Below, in pieces: positions 23,640 through 33,227 of a stretch of DNA of 37,877 nt (position 1 is the first letter of the stretch; every line of letters starts with the position of its first letter). Position numbers and translations under genes: made by a program. A model generated the notes under the pieces. It saw only the letters and a program-made list of their open reading frames with translations, was not told the origin of the DNA and did no database searches. Source of the stretch: JBFWPF01 sp050250135. Lineage in GTDB: Bacteria; Chlamydiota; Chlamydiia; Chlamydiales; JAFEGQ01. The stretch covers positions 1 through 37,877 of the forward strand of contig JBFWPF010000019.1 in NCBI GenBank assembly GCA_050250135.1. The letters are read 5' to 3'.

Positions 23640-24952
23640 GTTACCTCTAGGGCGATCTCCCCGTCAGAGAGGAGGGCACGGACCCTATCACCCGAGGAGA
23701 GTTGGTTTTTCGAGGTTACAACTGCCCCCTCCTTTTGGGCAATGAGGATGCTGTACCCTTTCTTAAGGAGATTTTTCGGGTCGACCGCCTCGAGGTGGCG
23801 GAGGAGGTAGCCGAGGTGTTCTCGCCTCCGCTTTACCTGGGTTTGGGCGGCAAGGGTGAGGGCTCGGTGGAGCCCCCCGGCCCGCCGCTGCATCTGCCGA
23901 ACCTGGGAGAGGGGCTGGAGGGCTTTAAGCCGCTTGGTTGCCGAGAGGAGCGCCCGCTTCCTCTCATTTAGCAGGCGATCCATCCTCTCCTCCTTTAGAG
24001 CGGTGAGGTCATCGAGCCGCATCTGGTAGGGCTCTAGGAGGCGGAAGGGGTTTTTGATGAAGGGGTGTTGGCCGATCATCCGGAGGCGGCTTTTGGGGCG
24101 GTCGAGGAGATGGAAAAGGGTCTGCCGGAAGCGGCGCCTATGCATGCCGAGGGTCTCCATCTGCTCAGCACGGGCCTTGCAGACGAGTTCGGCAGCGGCA
24201 GAGGGGGTAGGGGCCCGCAGGTCGGCGACGAGATCGGCGATGGTGGTGTCGGTTTCGTGACCGACGGCCGAAATGATCGGAATCTGGCTCTCGTAGATGG
24301 CCTTGGCGACGATCTCCTCGTTAAAGGGCCAGAGATCCTCTAGGCTTCCGCCGCCGCGGCCGACGATCATCACGTCGACGAGGTGGTAGCGGTTGAACTC
24401 CTCGATGGCGGTGGCAATCTCACAAGCCGCCTCCTTCCCCTGCACGCGGACTGGGTTTAGGAGGAGGGAGAAGCCCCCCACTCGCCGCTTTAACACCTGG
24501 AGTATGTCCTGGATGACCGCGCCGGTTGGGCTGGTGACAACGCCGATCCGCTTGGGAGAGGGGGGGAGGGGCTTTTTGTGGTCAGGGTCGAACCACCCCC
24601 GCTCGCCTAAAGCCCGCTTAAGCTCCTCAAGCTTGAGGAGGAGGGCCCCCCGGCCGACAAAGTGGAGCTCCCGAACCACAACTTGGTAGGAGCCCCGCGG
24701 GGGATAGACGTTTAGCTCCCCCCGGATGATCACCTGATCCCCATCTTTGGGGAGGGCGGTTAGCCCTGTTGCGCTCTGCCGGAACATGGCCGCCCCAATT
24801 TGGGAGTTGGGGTCCTTGAGGGAGAAGTAGAGGTGGCCCGATGACTGAAATTTGAAGTTGCTGATCTCCCCCTGGATCCAGACCTCGGGAAAGCGCGATT
24901 CAAGAGTTTCCTTGATAAGCGAGGTGATCTGGGAGACGGTATAGGGGCGCAC
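23636..24952 (-). CDS. xseA: Exodeoxyribonuclease VII large subunit
   Basis: 438 residues. An N-terminal OB-fold (YTVSQITSLIKETLE, WIQGEISNFKFQSSGHLYFSLKD) precedes the catalytic core with IGVVTSPTGAVIQDIL, VGRGGGSLEDLWPFNEE, SAVGHETDTTIADLVADLRAPTPSAAAE. A long helical region follows. The start is a GTG at 24952 immediately before RPYTVSQIT; no upstream in-frame ATG before a stop. It diverges from tpiA across 62 bases, an arrangement also known from Chlamydia (xseA beside tpiS). Confidence 0.95.
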   Translation of the reverse strand: MRPYTVSQITSLIKETLESRFPEVWIQGEISNFKFQSSGHLYFSLKDPNSQIGAAMFRQSATGLTALPKDGDQVIIRGELNVYPPRGSYQVVVRELHFVGRGALLLKLEELKRALGERGWFDPDHKKPLPPSPKRIGVVTSPTGAVIQDILQVLKRRVGGFSLLLNPVRVQGKEAACEIATAIEEFNRYHLVDVMIVGRGGGSLEDLWPFNEEIVAKAIYESQIPIISAVGHETDTTIADLVADLRAPTPSAAAELVCKARAEQMETLGMHRRRFRQTLFHLLDRPKSRLRMIGQHPFIKNPFRLLEPYQMRLDDLTALKEERMDRLLNERKRALLSATKRLKALQPLSQVRQMQRRAGGLHRALTLAAQTQVKRRREHLGYLLRHLEAVDPKNLLKKGYSILIAQKEGAVVTSKNQLSSGDRVRALLSDGEIALEVT

Positions 24953-24977
24953 ATCGGGAAGGATGCCGATCTTCTAC

Positions 24978-25005
24978 TTGAATCGCAAGGGGCTCTCGTG
25001 TTAAT
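24978..25005 (+). promoter_or_regulatory. Weak promoter candidate directly before tpiA
   Basis: TTGAAT (24978-24983), a 16-base spacer, and GTTAAT (25000-25005; 4 of 6). This would start transcription at or within a few bases of the tpiA ATG at 25015. That ATG has no Shine-Dalgarno, so a leaderless or nearly leaderless transcript is possible. Confidence 0.28.
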
Positions 25006-25014
25006 CTGCGCTCT

Positions 25015-25758
25015 ATGAGAGAGACCATCATTGCCGGGAACTGGAAGATGTACAAGACCGTTCCCGAGGCGCGCGCCTTTTTGGACGAGCTTTTGCCCCT
25101 AGTGAAGGGGACCCAGCGGACGGTTGTGCTCGCGGTCCCCTATACGGCGATCGCCCCTTGCGCCGAGCTGGCGAAGGGGAGCGGTGTGGCGATCGGGGCG
25201 CAGAACATGAATGATGCGAGCGAGGGGGCCTTTACCGGGGAAATTGCGGCTCGGATGCTCGTCGATGCGGGGGCGACCTTTGTGGTGCTGGGCCACTCGG
25301 AGCGGCGCCATATTTTCGGTGAGAGCAGCGCCTTTGTGAACAAAAAGGTCAAGCAGGCCCTTAAGGAGGGGCTCCGTCCCATTGTGTGTGTCGGAGAGAC
25401 CCTTGAAGAGCGGCAGGGGGGAAGGACCGAAGCGGTCCTGGAGCGGGAGCTGCTCAAGTCCCTCGCGGGGGTCACCAAAAAGCAGCTGGCCAAGGTGATC
25501 GTCGCCTATGAGCCGGTCTGGGCGATTGGGACGGGACATACGGCGACGCCGGAAATGGCTGAGCAGGTCCACACCTTCCTCAGAAAGGTATTGGATGAGA
25601 AGTGGTCCGACTCCTCCGGCTCGGTCCCGATCCTCTACGGGGGATCGGTCAAGCCCGATAATGCCCACCAGCTGCTGGCGGCCGAAGATGTGGATGGCCT
25701 TTTGGTGGGCGGCGCCTCGCTCACGGCTGAGAGTTTTTACCAAATCTGTAAAGGATAA
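25015..25758 (+). CDS. tpiA: Triosephosphate isomerase
   Basis: 247 residues, interconverts dihydroxyacetone phosphate and glyceraldehyde 3-phosphate. Catalytic residues are all present: K11 in GNWKM, H94 in LGHSERR, E166 in AYEPVWAIGTG. The phosphate-binding YGGSVKP and GLLVGGASL are also intact. First gene of tpiA-secG-def. Confidence 0.97.
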   Translation: MRETIIAGNWKMYKTVPEARAFLDELLPLVKGTQRTVVLAVPYTAIAPCAELAKGSGVAIGAQNMNDASEGAFTGEIAARMLVDAGATFVVLGHSERRHIFGESSAFVNKKVKQALKEGLRPIVCVGETLEERQGGRTEAVLERELLKSLAGVTKKQLAKVIVAYEPVWAIGTGHTATPEMAEQVHTFLRKVLDEKWSDSSGSVPILYGGSVKPDNAHQLLAAEDVDGLLVGGASLTAESFYQICKG

Positions 25759-25761
25759 GTT

Positions 25762-26052
25762 ATGTCGATCCTCCTCACCCTTTCTCTGTTTCTCTTCTTC
25801 TTCCTCTGCCTGATCCTCTGCGCGGTGATCCTGATGCAGGAGAGCAAGTCGATGGGGCTTGGCGCCTCATTTGGCGGGGATGGGGGGGACTCCCTCTTTG
25901 GGACAGGAACAGCCGATGTGCTGAAGCGGTTTACCACCTACCTGACGGCAGCGTTTCTGGCGGGCTGCCTCCTCCTCTCTCTCTGGACGAGTGCTACGGA
26001 GCACACTAAGCGGGCGAAGGGACCCGCGGTCATTGAAAGCCTGGCGGAATGA
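25762..26052 (+). CDS. secG: Preprotein translocase subunit SecG
   Basis: 96 residues with two transmembrane helices (MSILLTLSLFLFFFLCLILCAVILMQESK and FTTYLTAAFLAGCLLLSLW) flanking the glycine-rich MGLGASFGG loop typical of SecG. Accessory subunit of SecYEG. An AAGGA lies about seven bases before the ATG, 3 bases after tpiA. Its end overlaps def by 4 bases. Confidence 0.92.
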   Translation: MSILLTLSLFLFFFLCLILCAVILMQESKSMGLGASFGGDGGDSLFGTGTADVLKRFTTYLTAAFLAGCLLLSLWTSATEHTKRAKGPAVIESLAE

Positions 26053-26588
26053 AAAGGCCCCACTGGTACCTCCGATTTTATGGGGATCCGATCCTCCGGA
26101 CGGTGGCCAAGCAGGTCGAGAAGGTGACCGCTGAGGTCCAAGATTTGGCAAACCTGATGGTGGAAAATCTGATTCAGGACCATGCGGCGGGGATGGCGGC
26201 AGTCCAGTATGGGGAGGCGACCCGCCTCTTTGTCCTCCGTTTTGACGAGTGGCATGTCGATGGTCGGGTTTCGCTAGGGACCCCCTACGTGTTCATCAAT
26301 CCGATCCTTTCTGAGCCTAGCAAGGAGACCGAGAGGATGGAGGAGGGATGTGTCTCGATTCCCGGAATCCGCCTCCCCGTCGACCGGCCCTATCAGATCA
26401 CCGTTGAGGCGCTCGACATCAATGGGGAGCCTTTCACGATGCGCCCTGAGGGGATTTTTGCCCGGGGCGTGATGCACGAGAATGACCACCTTAATGGCCA
26501 GTTGATCATCGACAGGACCCCCCCTTTCTACCGGAAGCGGGCAGAGCCTCTCCTTCGCGATCTCAAGAAGCGCCATTCGACGGGCTAA
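26049..26588 (+). CDS. def: Peptide deformylase
   Basis: 179 residues, removes the formyl group from nascent N-terminal Met. Motif I reads AAGMAAVQ (46-53; the first of its usual two glycines is Ala), motif II EEGCVS with metal ligand C101, motif III HENDH with H143, catalytic E144 and H147. Length is standard. It starts within the secG stop (ATGA). Confidence 0.93.
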   Translation: MKRPHWYLRFYGDPILRTVAKQVEKVTAEVQDLANLMVENLIQDHAAGMAAVQYGEATRLFVLRFDEWHVDGRVSLGTPYVFINPILSEPSKETERMEEGCVSIPGIRLPVDRPYQITVEALDINGEPFTMRPEGIFARGVMHENDHLNGQLIIDRTPPFYRKRAEPLLRDLKKRHSTG

Positions 26589-26670
26589 TCTCCCTCTTTG
26601 TACGCCCGGGCGCTTGTTCAAAAGTCCCTTTGGTCTTAACGTGTGTGTTACCGCTATATCGGGGTATCGG

Positions 26671-29600
26671 GTGACCACAGAGTTAACCAGTCGTATTGTG
26701 ATCCACAGACCCGAGATGGGAGAGGCGGGCGTTTGCACGGGTTGCGTGCAGGACCTCCAGGGGCGCCTTACCCGCTTTTTGCGCAACAAGGGGCTCGATG
26801 AGCCCGACCTTGTCCTCAGCCAAATCCCCCTTGTCGACTGGGTAGTGAGCGAAAAGGTGCCAGGAAGTGTGGCGCTAACGCTTTTGTGTATGGAGGCCCC
26901 CTCGTCGGGGGTGAACAACTTTTTCTACGAATTGGTCAACCGGAATCTCCGCCCCGAACACAGGGTCTCGATCCTCTCAGCCCGCTGCCTGACCTTCTCA
27001 TTTGCCGAGCGCCCCGATCAGGTCTTTTACTTCGGGGAGATGCTCGGTGCGGTCGGTAAAGAGAGTGAGCGGCGGGAGATGATCCTCCAGATCCCCCATG
27101 TGACGCGGGACCTTAAGCGGGGAGCGGTCAACCCCCGCCTGGCCGACCAGATTTTGGAGGAGCGGGGGCTGACACCCGACCAGAAGATGGCTTTTGCCAA
27201 GCGGCGGGCCCTCCGTTTCTTTGAACGGTTTGATATCCCTTATCTGGAGGAGGTGACGGCGGAACAAGGGTGGTGGATGATGCACGCGCCGCGAGGGAGC
27301 CTAAAGGGGCGTTCGCTGGGCCACCTGACCTTCCTGCTATCGAGCCTGGTCCTCCTCCACCAGTATGTCCGCCGAGAGGGTTACCTCTACCCAGAGCAGC
27401 GGGCGGTAAGGGTGGCGGTCCGTCCGGTCCACCTCCGCTACCCCTTTGGGACAAAGGAGGCGGTGGCGATTGTGGTGGCGGTTCAGGCCAGCCGACAGTT
27501 TGAGAGGATCGAAGAGGGCCATCTGCTGGGAGCGGCGGCCCGTGTGGTCGAAGGGATTCGAGGGGTGGAGGGCTCGTTCTTCTCCTATGAGCGGGGAGAG
27601 GGGGTGCGCCTCCTCTATATCGAGGTGGAAGGGGGAAAGGTCAAGCGGCTGACGGCTGAGCAGATCGGGAAGCTGAAGCGGGAGCTAGGGGGGGAGCTGA
27701 AGGAGCATGTCCAGAAGCTGACGCCGAGCCTCTTTACCCAGAGGAATGAGGACGAGCTCCTCCACAGCCTCTTGAGTCTAGCAAAGGAGCTCCGCTATGT
27801 GGGCGACCCCCCTCAAGTGGCGATTACCTACCAGGGGATGTCGAAGAAGACCCTGACCTTTAGTGTGGTCTGTGTCCACCTCGAAAAGGAGGGGGGGGTC
27901 CCGTTGCAAGAGCTTTTCCGGAGGTTTCCGGCGACGTGGCGCTGCGTGCTGGAGCAGGAGCGGGCTTTGGGGCGGCTTCGGAAGCGGTACCCAAAGGTGG
28001 GGGCGGTCTTTTCGGTAACCCTCAGCAAGAGCCTCTTTCTCCGCAAGGATCGGGCGGTCGACCTTCAGCGGGCCCGCTCCCATATCGTGGAGGGGCTCGC
28101 GGCCGTTTGCGGCCCCATCCGCGACTACAATGGGGGGCTGATGGTGAAGCAGAGCGAGGTGCTCAGCACGACCAAGGCCCTTTTGGGAGAGGGGGCAAGG
28201 CGGCGGGAGGATCTCCTCGAGGCGCTCTTTTACGCCCTCTCCCCCACGGTTATGCAGAGCTACCTCTCGCCCGAAATCATGAAGGTCCTCTTCCTCTTCT
28301 TGGATGAGGTGATCCCCGTTCCCCTTGGACCCAAGGAGGGGTATCGCCTCTTCCGACGGCCGACAGGGGGGGGAACGTTGCTGCTAGTAAAGGGGGAGCG
28401 CTCCACGTTTAAGGAGGCGGTGTTGGAGGTGGTGACCGAGGAGACGATCGATCCGCTAACGTGGGCCTGGAGCTTTGTCGAGATCGGATCGGCCTGCTAC
28501 CTTGCCCTCCTCTTCTTGGGAGGGGATCAAGGGGCCTCCCTCCCCATTGAGCAACGGATAGAGTCGGCCATGCAGACTTGGGCCCGTCACCACCAAAGTC
28601 GTCAGGTGGTCTCCCTCTATATCGACCGGGCGACCGGTTCGCTCGACCCCCGCATCGGGGTGGATAGAAGGAGTGGGATCGTGGTCAAGATGCTCTACGA
28701 GGGGCTGATGCGCCTCGGGGAGGAGGGGCGGCCCCATCCGGCGATCGCCCGGCAGGTCGATCAGTCCCACGACCACCGGGTCTACACCTTTTGGCTGCGC
28801 GAGTCCTATTGGTCAGATGGGACCCCCCTTACAGCGGCCGACTTTGTCTACGCCTGGAAAAAGGCGATCGATCCTGCGTTCGCCTCCCGCCATGCCTACC
28901 TCTTTTTCCCGATCAAAAATGCCCGAAAGATCCGAGAGGGGGACCTCCCCATAGAGGCGTTTGGGGTGCGGGCGGAGCGAGACGATAAGCTGGTTGTCGA
29001 GCTCGAGAGGCCGAGCCCCGATTTTCTCGACTATGTGACCCACTGGACCTACTCCCCGGTTCCCAAGAATATCGATGAGCGCTCTCCCGGTTGGGCCTAC
29101 GAGAAGGGGATCGGCTACCTGTGCAATGGCCCGTTCCGCTTGGAACAGGGGAGGGCCAACGAGGAGCTCTTCCTGGTGAAGAATCCCTACTACTGGGATG
29201 CAAGCTCGGTGATCCTCTCTGAGATCCACTTGGTCCAGGCAGAGGATCCCCAGACGGCCCTTGCGATGTTCGATCAGGGAAAACTCGACATGGTGGGAGA
29301 GCCCCTTTGTGAGCTTCCCGCAGCGGCAAAGGAGCGGGCCGACGTGAAGGGGATGGCCACTTCAGCGGTCTGCAGCCTCGACCTCAACACACGGGTTCTC
29401 CCCTTCACCTCAAAAAAGATGAGGCAGGCCTTTGCCTATGCGATCGACCGCAAAGGGCTGGTAGAGGCGGTCCTGGGGGGGCGGGGGAGGCCCGCGTACG
29501 GCCTGGTCCCTCAAGGGGGGAAGCTCCCTCCTCCTCCCCCTTTCCCAGATGGCGACCGGGCACGGGCGCGGGCCCTATTCGAGGAGGGGCTGGCCGAACT

Positions 29601-31644
29601 GGGGATGAGCCGCTCCGAAATTGGTCCCGTTGTTTTGAGCTACCCCCTCGTCAACGACCAGCCGCAGATCATCGCCTTCATCGCCCGCTGCTGGGAGGAG
29701 ACCTTCGGAATTACGGTGTCGACCGACGGGTGGGCCTGGAGCTCCTACCTCAGCCACCTCTACGACAATGTTCTCCACGTTGCCGCCAAAACCTGGTACG
29801 GGTGGGTAGACGATCCCCTCTACTCCCTCGAGCCCTACGAATTTGCTGATGAGACGCTCAATGGCCCCGGCTGGGAGAACGCCGACTTTCAGCGCCTTAT
29901 CCATGAGGCGCAAAAGGGGGGCGATCCGATCGCAAGAGGGGCGGCGCTCGCCCAGGCAGAGGCGGTTTTGGCCGATGAGATGCCCGCAATCCCCCTCTAC
30001 CACGTCGAGCAGCGCTACCTGATCCACCCCAAGCTGCGCCGGGTCAACATCGCGACGATCGGGCAGCTCGATTTCAAAACGAGCTATATCGGCAGGCCCG
30101 CTCTGCATGAGGGGGAGCAGGGGCCACTCCGCCTTTGCCGCCTCAACGTCCGTTCCGAGCCTATCTCCCTCGATCCCCGACTGGGATCCGACAGTAACTC
30201 CCTGACAATGAATAGGATGATTCACGAAGGGTTGATGCATATCGGCCGTGATGGCAGCCCCGAGTATGGGATTGCCAAGGCGGTCGACATTGGGAGCGAC
30301 CAGACGGTCTACACCTTCACGTTGAGAGAGGCCTATTGGTCGGACGGGACACCGCTGACCGCCGGTGATTTTGAGGCCGCCTGGAAGGGGGCACTCGATC
30401 CTACCTTTTCGACCCCCTACGACTATGCCTTCTTTGTCCTCTACAACGCTGAGCGGGCAAGGCAGGGGAGGGTCTCAGTTGATGAGGTGGGGGTTAGGGC
30501 GATAGGGCCCGACAAGCTGGTTGTCCGCCTTAAGCATCCGGTCCCCTACTTTTTGGAGCTTGTGGCCCAGCCGATCTACGGTCCGATGCCTAGCCATCTG
30601 ACAGGGCAGTGGGAGGGGGCTGAGCCCTTTGTCAGCAGCGGCCCCTTTACGCTGGTCGAATGGGAGAGGGGGAGGAGGATGGAGCTCCACAAGAACCCCT
30701 ACTACTGGGATGCCGATTCGGTAAAGCTGTCGGGACTCCATCTAGCGATAGGGGGAAATGCGCAGATGAATCTCCACAGCTTTGAGAGTGGGGAACTCGA
30801 CTGGGCGGGGCAGCCCTTTGCCGATCTACCGGTCGAGCAGTTGCCCCATTTGCAGGAGAAAGGGGTGCTCAATACCCAGAAAATCGCAGCCGTTTTCCGG
30901 ATGGATTTCAACTGCAGCCGCCCCCCTTTCACGAGCAAACTAATGCGTCAGGCCTTTGCGCTTGCGATCGATCGGGAAACGTTCCAGGAGCATCTTCTGC
31001 GGGGAGAGGAGAGGGTAGTCTCCTCGATCCTCCCCCCCTACCTTTCGTTTGGGAGGGGCGCTTCAGACGAGAGAAATCGGGAGCTAGCCAGGCAGTGGTT
31101 TGAAGAGTCGCTCGCTGAGCAGAACATGACGCGAAGCCACATCGACCCGATTGTCGTCAGTTGCCCTCAGGTGGAACGGTTTTGGGCCGCCTCCGATTTT
31201 TTGCGCCGGCAATGGCAGGAGACCTTTGATATTCCGATCCTGCTCGAGGTGTCAGAGTGGCACGGGTTCCTCGACAAGCGGCTAAAGGGAACCTACCAGA
31301 TGGGAGCGGCCCTGTGGTACTCTTGGGTGAAAGATCCCACCTACAACCTTCTCGCCTATCGGCAGAAGGGGACCTATTACAACCGGTGTTGGTGGGAGCA
31401 CCCCGATTACATGGCCCTGATGGATAAGGCGGGGGCGACCGCAGACCAGGAGGAGAGGCTCGCACTGCTCCAGCAAGCCGAGGCCTTTTTGGGGGAGGCG
31501 GTTCCCTCAATACCGCTGTATGTGGTCGATTACAAGTACCTCAAGAGCCCAGCTCTTGAGGGGGTATTCATTTCGGAGTTAGGGTGGATCGATTTCCGTT
31601 GGGCGAGTTTACATGAGGAGCGGAGATGGACTCAAAGCAGATAG
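26671..31644 (+). CDS. Unknown N-terminal domain fused to two OppA-type peptide-binding domains
   Basis: About 1657 residues. Residues 1-640 form a domain I cannot assign, shared with the gene at 33217; marker motifs are IPLVDW, YPFGTKEAVAIVVAV, VEGSFFSYE, TQRNEDELL, RDYNGGLMVKQ and LSPTVMQSYLSPE. Two consecutive SBP_bac_5 (OppA) domains follow. The first starts near 644 with SLDPRIG (657-663), LYEGLM and YWSDGTPLTAADFVYAWK. The second starts near 1153 with SLDPRLG, MIHEGLM and YWSDGTPLTAGDFEAAWK. No signal peptide or lipobox is visible. The GTG at 26671 is chosen because it aligns exactly with residue 1 of the paralogue at 33217; a TTG at 26614 would add 19 residues. The gene begins 82 bases after def. 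Stand-alone OppA proteins are periplasmic lipoproteins delivering peptides to an ABC permease, but none is encoded here. Confidence 0.85.
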   Translation: MTTELTSRIVIHRPEMGEAGVCTGCVQDLQGRLTRFLRNKGLDEPDLVLSQIPLVDWVVSEKVPGSVALTLLCMEAPSSGVNNFFYELVNRNLRPEHRVSILSARCLTFSFAERPDQVFYFGEMLGAVGKESERREMILQIPHVTRDLKRGAVNPRLADQILEERGLTPDQKMAFAKRRALRFFERFDIPYLEEVTAEQGWWMMHAPRGSLKGRSLGHLTFLLSSLVLLHQYVRREGYLYPEQRAVRVAVRPVHLRYPFGTKEAVAIVVAVQASRQFERIEEGHLLGAAARVVEGIRGVEGSFFSYERGEGVRLLYIEVEGGKVKRLTAEQIGKLKRELGGELKEHVQKLTPSLFTQRNEDELLHSLLSLAKELRYVGDPPQVAITYQGMSKKTLTFSVVCVHLEKEGGVPLQELFRRFPATWRCVLEQERALGRLRKRYPKVGAVFSVTLSKSLFLRKDRAVDLQRARSHIVEGLAAVCGPIRDYNGGLMVKQSEVLSTTKALLGEGARRREDLLEALFYALSPTVMQSYLSPEIMKVLFLFLDEVIPVPLGPKEGYRLFRRPTGGGTLLLVKGERSTFKEAVLEVVTEETIDPLTWAWSFVEIGSACYLALLFLGGDQGASLPIEQRIESAMQTWARHHQSRQVVSLYIDRATGSLDPRIGVDRRSGIVVKMLYEGLMRLGEEGRPHPAIARQVDQSHDHRVYTFWLRESYWSDGTPLTAADFVYAWKKAIDPAFASRHAYLFFPIKNARKIREGDLPIEAFGVRAERDDKLVVELERPSPDFLDYVTHWTYSPVPKNIDERSPGWAYEKGIGYLCNGPFRLEQGRANEELFLVKNPYYWDASSVILSEIHLVQAEDPQTALAMFDQGKLDMVGEPLCELPAAAKERADVKGMATSAVCSLDLNTRVLPFTSKKMRQAFAYAIDRKGLVEAVLGGRGRPAYGLVPQGGKLPPPPPFPDGDRARARALFEEGLAELGMSRSEIGPVVLSYPLVNDQPQIIAFIARCWEETFGITVSTDGWAWSSYLSHLYDNVLHVAAKTWYGWVDDPLYSLEPYEFADETLNGPGWENADFQRLIHEAQKGGDPIARGAALAQAEAVLADEMPAIPLYHVEQRYLIHPKLRRVNIATIGQLDFKTSYIGRPALHEGEQGPLRLCRLNVRSEPISLDPRLGSDSNSLTMNRMIHEGLMHIGRDGSPEYGIAKAVDIGSDQTVYTFTLREAYWSDGTPLTAGDFEAAWKGALDPTFSTPYDYAFFVLYNAERARQGRVSVDEVGVRAIGPDKLVVRLKHPVPYFLELVAQPIYGPMPSHLTGQWEGAEPFVSSGPFTLVEWERGRRMELHKNPYYWDADSVKLSGLHLAIGGNAQMNLHSFESGELDWAGQPFADLPVEQLPHLQEKGVLNTQKIAAVFRMDFNCSRPPFTSKLMRQAFALAIDRETFQEHLLRGEERVVSSILPPYLSFGRGASDERNRELARQWFEESLAEQNMTRSHIDPIVVSCPQVERFWAASDFLRRQWQETFDIPILLEVSEWHGFLDKRLKGTYQMGAALWYSWVKDPTYNLLAYRQKGTYYNRCWWEHPDYMALMDKAGATADQEERLALLQQAEAFLGEAVPSIPLYVVDYKYLKSPALEGVFISELGWIDFRWASLHEERRWTQSR

Positions 31645-33227
31645 GAATAAGGGTTGTTTTAGCTTTCGTAACCTTACTGGGGATCGGTTGTGATCGCCCC
31701 CAAAAGGGAGCTTCGCTCCCTCGCCACCAGATCATGAAGATCAACCTCTTTCCCCCTCCCGAGTCGCTCGATCCCCGGATCGGGGGAGAGACCCGCTCCC
31801 TTCCTGTTACGAGGATGTTGTTTGAGGGGCTCCTCCGTTTGGATCTCCACGATGAACCGGCCCTGGCCCTAGCCCGCTCCTTTGAGGTCTCTCCCTGTGG
31901 TAGGGTCTACACCTTTCACCTCCGCCCCACGACTTGGTCCAATGGGGATCCTGTGACGGCCTACGATTTCGAGTATGCCTGGAAGTGGGTGATCGGGCCC
32001 GACTCTCCCTCCAATTTTGGGCTCTACTTCTACCCGCTACTCAACGCCAAGAAGGCAAAAGAGGGGAGGGTGTCTATGGATGAGGTGGGGGTCCGTGCAG
32101 TCGATGAGATGACCCTGGTTGTCACTCTTAACCACCCTGCACCCTACTTTCCCCAGCTGGTAGCTTCCCCCCCCTATGCTCCCGTTTCGAAGAGGTGGGA
32201 GGAGGAGCACCCCCGCTGGGCCTCCTCCTCCGAGCACTTTTTGTCCAATGGGCCCTTTCTCCTTAGGGAGTCGGAGCCGGGTAGCCGTTTTGTCTTCGAG
32301 AAAAATCCCCGCTACTGGGATGCCGATCAGGTCGAGTTGGAGGTGATTGAGGCCTCCCTTATTGATGACGGGTATACCGCCTACCTGATGTATGAGCAGG
32401 GGGAGCTCGATTTCATCGGAGACCCACTATGTGCCCTCCCCTTGGAGTGCGCGCTAAAGCTGGAGGAGGAGGGTACCCTCATTACTCAGCCGATTGATGG
32501 GATTTTCCGCGTCGATTTTAATACGGAACATTTTCCTTTAGACAACCAGAAAATTCGGCAGGCCCTCTCGTTTGCCATCGACCGCGAGGAGCTGGTAGCC
32601 AATGTCCTAAAAGGGGGTGGAGAGGTGGCCACCAGCCCCCTTCCCCCTAACTTAACACTCAGCTCTTCCCCTTTGATCGGAGCGGATGCTAAAGCGTGCG
32701 CCGTGGCCCTTTTTGAGGAGGGGCTAGAGGAGTGTGGCCTGACGCGGGAGACCTTCCCGCGGCTAGCCTTTATCTACTGGGCCATGGGGGGGCATAAGGC
32801 GACGGCTCAGGCTATCCAGCAGCAGTGGAAACGGACTCTTGGGATCAAGGTAGACATTCAGGGGTGTGAGTTTGGGGTGCGCCGTCAACGGATCCTGGCG
32901 GGCGATTTTGATTGCACCACCACCACGTGGTTCTCTTTCTATCATGACCCCGTCTACAGCCTCAACCTTTACCGGAAAGGGGACTATATGCTGAACTACA
33001 CCCGCTGGGAGGATTCCCGATTTAGGGAGCTTCTGGAGGCCAGCGATCAGAGTCCCATCGGGCGGGAGGCCTACCTGCAGGCTGCAGAGATCTTGATTGC
33101 GGAAGGCTCCCCTTCGGCACCGATCTACGCCCCTTCGTTTCGTTACGCTACCCATGCCGAAGGGGTCTACCTCTCACCTGTGGGACACATCGATCTAAAA
33201 TGGGCGAGGTTGCCTCGTGGAAGATAG
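31626..33227 (+). CDS. oppA: OppA-type peptide-binding lipoprotein
   Basis: 533 residues. Type II signal peptide (basic start, VVLAFVTLLGIGC with lipid-attachment Cys22) followed by one complete SBP_bac_5 domain: SLDPRIGGETRSL, MLFEGLLRL, TWSNGDPVTAYDFEYAWKW, FEKNPRYWDAD, IRQALSFAIDREELV. ATG 31626 has GAGGAG about five bases upstream and overlaps the previous gene by 19 bases. Its own end overlaps the next start by 11, so all three are translationally coupled. This is the only member of the trio with an ordinary export signal, and it is expected to be anchored on the periplasmic face. No Opp permease or ATPase gene is present nearby. Confidence 0.92.
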   Translation: MDSKQIGIRVVLAFVTLLGIGCDRPQKGASLPRHQIMKINLFPPPESLDPRIGGETRSLPVTRMLFEGLLRLDLHDEPALALARSFEVSPCGRVYTFHLRPTTWSNGDPVTAYDFEYAWKWVIGPDSPSNFGLYFYPLLNAKKAKEGRVSMDEVGVRAVDEMTLVVTLNHPAPYFPQLVASPPYAPVSKRWEEEHPRWASSSEHFLSNGPFLLRESEPGSRFVFEKNPRYWDADQVELEVIEASLIDDGYTAYLMYEQGELDFIGDPLCALPLECALKLEEEGTLITQPIDGIFRVDFNTEHFPLDNQKIRQALSFAIDREELVANVLKGGGEVATSPLPPNLTLSSSPLIGADAKACAVALFEEGLEECGLTRETFPRLAFIYWAMGGHKATAQAIQQQWKRTLGIKVDIQGCEFGVRRQRILAGDFDCTTTTWFSFYHDPVYSLNLYRKGDYMLNYTRWEDSRFRELLEASDQSPIGREAYLQAAEILIAEGSPSAPIYAPSFRYATHAEGVYLSPVGHIDLKWARLPRGR

